In this document: piece after piece, positions 16,314 to 22,103 of the stretch
Position numbering within the stretch: the first letter of the stretch is position 1
Layout: every line of letters starts with the position of its first letter
DNA from: Candidatus Krumholzibacteriia bacterium
GTDB taxonomy: Bacteria; Krumholzibacteriota; Krumholzibacteriia; G020349025
Assembly (NCBI GenBank): GCA_035649275.1
Contig: DASRJW010000070.1
Span: 1 to 22,103, forward strand
Length of the DNA: 22,103 nucleotides
Direction of reading: 5' to 3'
Program-made: the position numbers and the translations under genes
Notes under the pieces: model-generated
What the model was told of the DNA's origin: nothing
Seen by the model: the letters and a program-made list of their open reading frames with translations, nothing else
Databases searched by the model: none

Positions 16314-17524
16314 AGGAGCGAGACCTGACCTCCGATCACATCGAACCGTCGGCCTCCAGCATGAATGTGGCAATCCCGGCGCGTGTCGATGTCGCCATCG
16401 TCGGCGGTGGCATCATCGGTCTCGCCGTGGCCGAAGAGCTCTGCACGCGCGGCCGCAGCGTCGTCGTTCTCGACGACGGGGCGCGGGCCGGCATCTCGAC
16501 CCTCGCCGCCGCCGGCATGCTGGCGCCCGCCGCAGAGGCCGACGTGGAGCTGCCGGGACTCGCCGAGTTCCGCAATTTCAGCCATTCGCTCTACCCGGAG
16601 TTCGTCTCGCGTGTGGAGCGCCGATCCGGCATGGAGTGCGGCTTCCGCCAAGAGGGCACCTTGCTGGTGGCTCTGGATCGCGATCATGTCGCTGAAGTCG
16701 AGCGCCTGCGGGGAATCATGAGCAGCCAGGGCTTCGCCACGCGGCCGCTCGAGGCGGCGGAGGTCCTGGAAATGGAGCCGGCTCTGAGCCCGCGCATCGT
16801 GGGCGGCGTGCTGGTGCCGCAGGATTTCCACGTCGACCAGCGCCGGCTGCTGCTGGCTCTCCGGCTCGCCGTGGAGGCGGAGCGAGGCATCGTGATCCGC
16901 GATGCAAGGGTGGAGCGCGTCACGGCGGCGGGAGAGGTCGAGGGGAAGCGCGGGCCCGAAGGGGTGAGCTTCGCGCTCACCGCCGCTCACGTCGTCGTTG
17001 CTGGCGGCAGCTGGACGAACGTCGAGCTTCAGTCTCCTTGCGCGAACCTGCCGGTTCGGCCCGTGAAGGGACAGGTGGTGCGGTTGCATGCACCGGGTCT
17101 CTTGCAGCGAGTCATTCGCATCCCCGAAGTCTATTTGGTGCCGCACTGGGGCGGGGACCTCGTGGTGGGCGCCACGGTGGAAGAACAGGGCTTCGACGCG
17201 AGCCCCACCGCGGGAGGGGTGTTCGACCTGTTGCGGCATGCCTGGCGCACCATCCCTGGAATCTACGATGCACCCCTCAAGGAGATCAGCGTCGGCTTCA
17301 GGCCGTGCACGCGGGATCACCGGCCCCTCATCGGACGCGTCGAGGGGCGTGTCTTCGTTGCCACCGGGCACTACCGGAACGGTGTGCTGCAGGCCCCGGG
17401 AACAGCGCGACTTCTCGCCGCGCTCCTCTGCGGCGAGCCGGCGCCGCCGCTCTTGCAATATTTCGATCCGGAACGAATCAGCGGGCCCGAAGATGCGAGC
17501 CAGCTCGTGTCGCGCCGGCGCTGA
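16310..17524 (+). CDS. thiO: Glycine oxidase ThiO
   Basis: ThiO is an FAD enzyme of the DAO family that oxidises glycine to dehydroglycine (iminoacetate) with oxygen, supplying a building block for the thiazole ring. The 404-residue protein has the dinucleotide fold VAIVGGGIIGLAVAEEL with the glycine motif at 32-37, STLAAAGMLAPAAE shortly after, and the C-terminal FRPCTRDHRPLIG and GHYRNGVLQAPGTA that mark ThiO. The ATG at 16310 overlaps the thiE stop; its ribosome site (GAGG, 12 bases upstream) is slightly distant, and an ATG at 16361 would remove an extra 17 residues that relatives often lack. Using ThiO instead of ThiH points to aerobic growth. Ten bases separate it from thiS. Confidence 0.94.
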   Translation: MKERDLTSDHIEPSASSMNVAIPARVDVAIVGGGIIGLAVAEELCTRGRSVVVLDDGARAGISTLAAAGMLAPAAEADVELPGLAEFRNFSHSLYPEFVSRVERRSGMECGFRQEGTLLVALDRDHVAEVERLRGIMSSQGFATRPLEAAEVLEMEPALSPRIVGGVLVPQDFHVDQRRLLLALRLAVEAERGIVIRDARVERVTAAGEVEGKRGPEGVSFALTAAHVVVAGGSWTNVELQSPCANLPVRPVKGQVVRLHAPGLLQRVIRIPEVYLVPHWGGDLVVGATVEEQGFDASPTAGGVFDLLRHAWRTIPGIYDAPLKEISVGFRPCTRDHRPLIGRVEGRVFVATGHYRNGVLQAPGTARLLAALLCGEPAPPLLQYFDPERISGPEDASQLVSRRR

Positions 17525-17534
17525 GGGAGACAGC

Positions 17535-19272
<1,738 letters not shown>

Positions 19273-19286
<14 letters not shown>

Positions 19287-19303
19287 GCTGCTGAGGCCGC
19301 TCG
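19273..19303 (+). terminator. Hairpin at the end of the thiamine operon
   Basis: CGAG (19273-19276) and CGGCCT (19279-19284) pair with AGGCCG (19294-19299) and CTCG (19300-19303), ten base pairs with a two-base bulge and a nine-base loop. The tenI stop codon lies at the top of the stem. No T-run follows, so it may slow or protect the 3' end rather than act as a standard terminator. The remaining gap to 19427 holds only a weak AGCCT/AGGCT stem (19309-19325) and nothing else I can support. Confidence 0.4.
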
Positions 19304-19427
19304 TGATCAGCCTGGCTCGTAGGCTACGTAGTCGGGATACCACATCGCTGCGGATACCAAAGGCTCGACTTCAGGATCCTCGATGCGCCGGCCCAGGCCG
19401 AGAGAGCGCGCCTACGATCGCCAGCGC

Positions 19428-20444
19428 CTAACGTTCCACGGTCTTCGGCGCCCGCCAGGAGCGCTGCAACAGGCTCGCGGGTGGGAGGTCGGCGGCGATC
19501 CAGATCTGCAGCTCGCCGGAGCGCGTCGAGGCGAAAGCCAGGCGCTTGCCATCCGGCGACCAGCAGGGGTCGATGTCGTCGCCAGGGGCATCGGTGAGTT
19601 GCACCGGCTCGCCACCTGAAGCCGGCACCAGCCAGACATCGCGGTTCCCGCCTCGATCGGAGACGAAAGCGATCGTGCTGCCGTCGGGTGACCAGGCCGG
19701 GGAGGCGTCGTCGTGGGCATCGCGCGTCACCGCGCGCCAAGTGCCACCGCCGAGCGGCACGATCCAGAGGTCGCGGCCGCGTTCGCCCCACACCGCGCAG
19801 GCGATGCGCTTGCCGTCGGGCGACCAGGCAGGGTCGACCATGGGGCCCTTCGGTGGGCTGAGCAACTGCGACTCGCCTCCGATGGGCGGCAGGAGCCAGA
19901 TCACCCGACCCTCGCCCCCATCCTTCTCGAAGGCGATCCAGGCGCCGTCGAGCGACCAGGCGGGATGGGCCTCCGGGACCGGACCGGGCACGAGGAGGGT
20001 GGGGCTTCCGGCGTCACCGGTGGTGAGCATGACCCCGGTAGGAGCGGTGAAGACGATGCGTTTGCCGTCGGGGGACCAGCTCGCGTGAGTATTGGCCGCC
20101 GGGTTGTCCCCCGTCTCCTGTCGGGGATAGCGCGAGCGCTTGCCGTTCTCGACCTCGACGACCTCGATCCACGAGGTGAAAGCGTTCGCCCCCGTCCATG
20201 TGGCATGGGTGTAAACGATGCGCTTGCCGTCCGGCGACCAGGACGGTTCGCTGTTCCAGCTCTTCTCCCCCTTCGCAGGCGAGGTGAGTTGGGTGACGGT
20301 GGCGCCTGCGAGTGGGGAGGGCACGATGACGGCACAAGCAGCCAGGAGGCCCAGCACGCCAAGGTGTGGTGCCGCGGCCCACGCGAGTGGTGCCGTCGCC
20401 CAGGCGATCGAGGTGGCAGCGGGTCTGTGCTTTCGTGGCCGCAT
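19428..20444 (-). CDS. Secreted TolB/PD40-type beta-propeller protein
   Basis: A 338-residue protein with an N-terminal hydrophobic export signal (about residues 12-47, ending SPLAGA) followed by six WSPDG-type blades. The repeat tryptophans are Trp69, 123, 163, 207, 251 and 295; the last four lie exactly 44 residues apart. The third repeat is WSLDG instead of WSPDG. Such PD40 repeats form the beta-propeller of TolB and of many uncharacterised periplasmic proteins that bind partner proteins or sugars. There is no TolB N-terminal domain and no peptidase domain, so it is a free propeller. ATG 20444 has GAGG seven bases upstream. It lies 22 bases after the unknown secreted protein on the same strand and is probably in the same operon. 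Specific role unknown. Confidence 0.9.
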   Translation of the reverse strand: MRPRKHRPAATSIAWATAPLAWAAAPHLGVLGLLAACAVIVPSPLAGATVTQLTSPAKGEKSWNSEPSWSPDGKRIVYTHATWTGANAFTSWIEVVEVENGKRSRYPRQETGDNPAANTHASWSPDGKRIVFTAPTGVMLTTGDAGSPTLLVPGPVPEAHPAWSLDGAWIAFEKDGGEGRVIWLLPPIGGESQLLSPPKGPMVDPAWSPDGKRIACAVWGERGRDLWIVPLGGGTWRAVTRDAHDDASPAWSPDGSTIAFVSDRGGNRDVWLVPASGGEPVQLTDAPGDDIDPCWSPDGKRLAFASTRSGELQIWIAADLPPASLLQRSWRAPKTVER

Positions 20445-20466
20445 GATGCGGCCTCAGTATACCGCG

Positions 20467-21009
20467 CTACGGCTGTGATGGAGGCATGGTGCCGATGGCG
20501 CGTGGGCTCTTCCCCGCGGCGCGCAAGTGGGCGATCTCGGCGGCGGACAGCCGGCAAGTGTCTCGCAGCGCGCGCAAGAGGACGAACTCGCGCACCTCTT
20601 CGTCGGTGAGACGCTGGTCGGCGCCCGGGTGCTCCCGCCAGGCGAGGTAAGGGCGGGAGTAGGGAGCGGGCAGCTGTTCTTCGGCCGGTAGCTCCACATA
20701 ATAGATGCCACAGCGCAGGCCCACACGGCGGGTGATGGCGTCCCAGCTGCCACCCTCGCGCCGCCAGGTGACGATCTCGTCCAGCTTCCGGGCCGAGGCG
20801 CGCTCGAGATGCAGCGCCACCAGCAGGTCGTACTCGCTGATCCAGGCGACGCGCTTCTCCACCGCGGCGAGATCGGCGCCATAGTGGCGCTCGAAGAGGA
20901 AGCCCAGCTGCAAGGGCCGGGACGGCTCGGCGTACACGTCCCGGTCCTGGGCGGCACTCGCGAGGAGCACCGCCAGGAGAATTGCGGCATGGAACCCGGC
21001 GCGCTGCAC
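20467..21009 (-). CDS. Secreted helical protein of unknown function with an internal duplication
   Basis: I do not recognise a named family. GTG 21009 is chosen as start because GGGGAGG lies four bases upstream; the frame is open further but lacks such a site. The 180-residue protein opens with a signal peptide (residues 1-20, AILLAVLLASAAQ). The mature part is charged and mainly helical. Two segments resemble one another: about residues 62-93 (helix, then DEIVTWRREGGSWDAI) and about 141-172 (helix, then AEIAHLRAAGKSPRAI), with roughly eight identities in 32 positions by my alignment. Between them lies CGIYYVELPAEEQLPAPYSRPYLAWREHPG, of which the YYVEL core and Pro-rich linker stand out. It precedes the propeller gene by 22 bases. 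The two repeats may be small DNA- or peptide-binding-like helical units; this is speculation. Confidence 0.8.
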   Translation of the reverse strand: MQRAGFHAAILLAVLLASAAQDRDVYAEPSRPLQLGFLFERHYGADLAAVEKRVAWISEYDLLVALHLERASARKLDEIVTWRREGGSWDAITRRVGLRCGIYYVELPAEEQLPAPYSRPYLAWREHPGADQRLTDEEVREFVLLRALRDTCRLSAAEIAHLRAAGKSPRAIGTMPPSQP

Positions 21010-21085
21010 GGAACCTCCCCGGCGACTACCTGGGGATCTCTTCGTGCAAACGTCGCACCGGTTGGGAAAGGGCGGAGGAGGCTGC

Positions 21086-21268
21086 ATGGACCCGCATGGA
21101 GCCGCACGGGGCTCGACAATTCCCGCCAAGGGAGCGCGGATCGAGAGTGGCAGGAGCTTCCACGTCTGGGAAGTCGAGCGGCAAGGCGGCGACGTCCTCG
21201 CCATGACCGCCCTGGCGAGGAAGGACGAAGGTCGGGCGGCAGCCTACGTCAGCGGAAGAGCGCCTTGA
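21086..21268 (+). CDS. Possible small protein of 60 residues
   Basis: This short frame starts at ATG 21086 with a strong GGAGGAGG site four bases upstream and ends at 21268, inside the last 20 bases of the convergent DNRLRE gene. By my count 45 of its 60 codons end in G or C, in line with coding sequence here but not decisive in a GC-rich genome. The product is soluble and charged, with no signal or membrane segment; the central SFHVWEVERQGGDVLAM reads like a beta strand-turn-strand. It fills most of the gap between the two neighbouring minus-strand genes. I do not recognise it. It could also be a chance frame. Confidence 0.4.
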   Translation: MDPHGAARGSTIPAKGARIESGRSFHVWEVERQGGDVLAMTALARKDEGRAAAYVSGRAP

Positions 21269-21980
21269 CCTGGCTCCAGGTGGTCGCTTCCACTGGCAGG
21301 GGCATGAACACGACGACGAGCCGAGGGCGGAAAGACGCGGTGACAACCTGCCGTGAGTCGAAACGCTTCGTAGTGAGGATGGACACCTCATTGCCGCGCA
21401 GGATCCAACCGAAGTTGGCCGTGCCGTTCACCCAGTCCTGCACGTCGGCGACGAGACCACTCCCGGTCCAGGAGTAGTCTCCAGCTTGGTTCACCGACGT
21501 GGTGGCACTGGCTGTGGCGTTGAATTGGCCTCCCGGGGTCGACCATGACGCGGTGTTGAAGAAACGAAAGCTCCAGGTGGCGTCGTTCGTCGTTGCCGCG
21601 GCGCCGGCGCCTTCACCGCGCCCGGCGACGGAAGTCCCCTCGCCCCAATCGGCGAGCAGTCGGTGCGCAGCGATGTTCGTCGGGCCGCTGATCGTCTTCG
21701 ACATGTGCAGCGTGAGGGTCGCGCTCTGCACCGTCGCACCGGCAGGGATCGAGCCCACGTCGAAGGCGATGAGGCTGCGGCGGACACGCTGGTTCGCCGG
21801 AGGTGTCGTGGTCGTCCGGCCGGCGAAGAGGTGTTGGCCGGCGCCGTTGCTGAGCGCGGTGTTTTCGTAGATCGTGTTGTCCTTGCTCGCTCCGAGCGTC
21901 ACCGTGTCGGCCCCGGCCGGCGCCACCACCGCCAGCGTGCAGGCCCATGCGAGCAGGAGCCGGTCGACTCGGCGTGCCAT
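21249..21980 (-). CDS. Secreted DNRLRE-domain protein
   Basis: A 243-residue exported protein. The ATG at 21980 has GGAGG six bases upstream, and residues 1-24 are a signal peptide (LLLAWACTLAVVAPAGA). The mature part is a single DNRLRE (CBM96-like) beta-sandwich domain, recognisable from DNTIYEN near its start, the RRSLIAFDVGSIPAGATVQSA core, WGEGTSV, GLVADVQDWVNG and GWILRGNE near the end. Such domains occur in secreted, often surface-attached or carbohydrate-binding proteins of several phyla. The protein ends with VEATTWSQVKALFR, a Trp-containing basic tail that may be a lineage-specific sorting or anchoring signal, an inference. The next gene on the strand starts about 240 bases further on. 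Confidence 0.88.
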   Translation of the reverse strand: MARRVDRLLLAWACTLAVVAPAGADTVTLGASKDNTIYENTALSNGAGQHLFAGRTTTTPPANQRVRRSLIAFDVGSIPAGATVQSATLTLHMSKTISGPTNIAAHRLLADWGEGTSVAGRGEGAGAAATTNDATWSFRFFNTASWSTPGGQFNATASATTSVNQAGDYSWTGSGLVADVQDWVNGTANFGWILRGNEVSILTTKRFDSRQVVTASFRPRLVVVFMPLPVEATTWSQVKALFR

Positions 21981-22037
21981 GTTTTTCCTCCAGGCCCTGC
22001 CGGCGCCGGCGGCGCCGCCATTGGATTCTGTCCCCGC

Positions 22038-22062
22038 GGCGGCGTCCGGAGCGGACTCCGCC
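22038..22062. other. Near-perfect inverted repeat upstream of the DNRLRE gene
   Basis: GGCGG-C-GTCCG (22038-22048) faces CGGAC-T-CCGCC (22052-22062) around a three-base GAG loop, ten base pairs with one mismatch. It lies about 58 bases upstream of the DNRLRE start. It has no T-run on either side. It may be an RNA hairpin in the leader of that gene, an operator, or the end of a gene outside the window. The rest of 21981-22103 shows only the ribosome site. Confidence 0.5.
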
Positions 22063-22103
22063 ACCAAGTTCCCAGTCGCTGCTTCAGGGGTTGGTCTTGA
22101 TCT

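Noticed and set aside
19309-19427. The gap after the thiamine operon, inspected for tRNA or mobile-element remnants.
   Set aside because: Only a five-base-pair stem was found. There is no tRNA fold and no inverted terminal repeats or transposase similarity that I can recognise.
19428-20444. Regular DNA repeats of about 132 bases within the propeller gene.
   Set aside because: They are explained by the 44-residue WSPDG protein blades and do not indicate a separate DNA repeat element.
20456-20461. TATACT on the minus strand, a good -10 match just before the propeller gene.
   Set aside because: Transcription would start after the GAGG ribosome site of that gene and only about five bases before its ATG, and there is no -35 at 16-18 bases. 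The gene is more simply cotranscribed with its upstream neighbour.

Overview
The window is a piece of a GC-rich bacterial chromosome carrying eighteen supportable protein genes, a thiamine pyrophosphate (TPP) riboswitch and a handful of promoters, hairpins and repeats. I see no transposase, integrase, tRNA, rRNA or CRISPR array. The likely source is an uncultured lineage around the Fibrobacterota-Chlorobiota-Bacteroidota group, for example Eisenbacteria or Krumholzibacteriota. The clues are a secreted subtilase ending in a FlgD-type Ig-like domain with a PNPFNPST motif, a DNRLRE-domain secreted protein, a WSPDG beta-propeller protein and frequent GTG/TTG starts. This placement is an inference from protein style, not a proof.

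Region 1 (1-8150) has an incomplete secreted S8 peptidase on the + strand. It runs head-on into a minus-strand group read from right to left: lon, osmC-like, a small membrane protein, and a secreted M1 aminopeptidase. lon has a convincing sigma-70-type promoter and its stop codon is coupled to the osmC start. Between lon and the divergent flavin reductase gene there is an imperfect 32-35 bp tandem repeat that appears to have multiplied the translation-initiation region of the reductase.

Region 2 (8148-14518) holds the flavin reductase gene (+), then a minus-strand operon of an ABC exporter ATPase, its NatB-like permease and a periplasmic sulfatase. Divergent from it are a geranylgeranyl-reductase-type flavoprotein gene and an XdhC-family gene (+).

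Region 3 (14529-19303) is the best-defined system. A promoter-like sequence leads straight into a full TPP riboswitch and then six tightly packed genes: thiD, thiE, thiO, thiS, thiG and tenI. Together they cover HMP(-P) phosphorylation, thiazole synthesis by the glycine-oxidase route, thiazole tautomerisation and the final coupling to thiamine phosphate. thiC, thiF and thiL are not in the window and must be elsewhere if the pathway is complete.

Region 4 (19428-22103) is mostly minus strand and encodes envelope or secreted proteins: a WSPDG beta-propeller protein, an unrecognised secreted helical protein with an internal duplication, and a DNRLRE-domain protein. A possible 60-residue small gene lies on the + strand between the last two.

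Nothing here is clearly a new biological system. The items most worth a second look are the tandemly repeated initiation region, the degenerate ThiE paralog interpreted as TenI, the ThiS/ThiG gene overlap, and the duplicated helical protein of unknown function.
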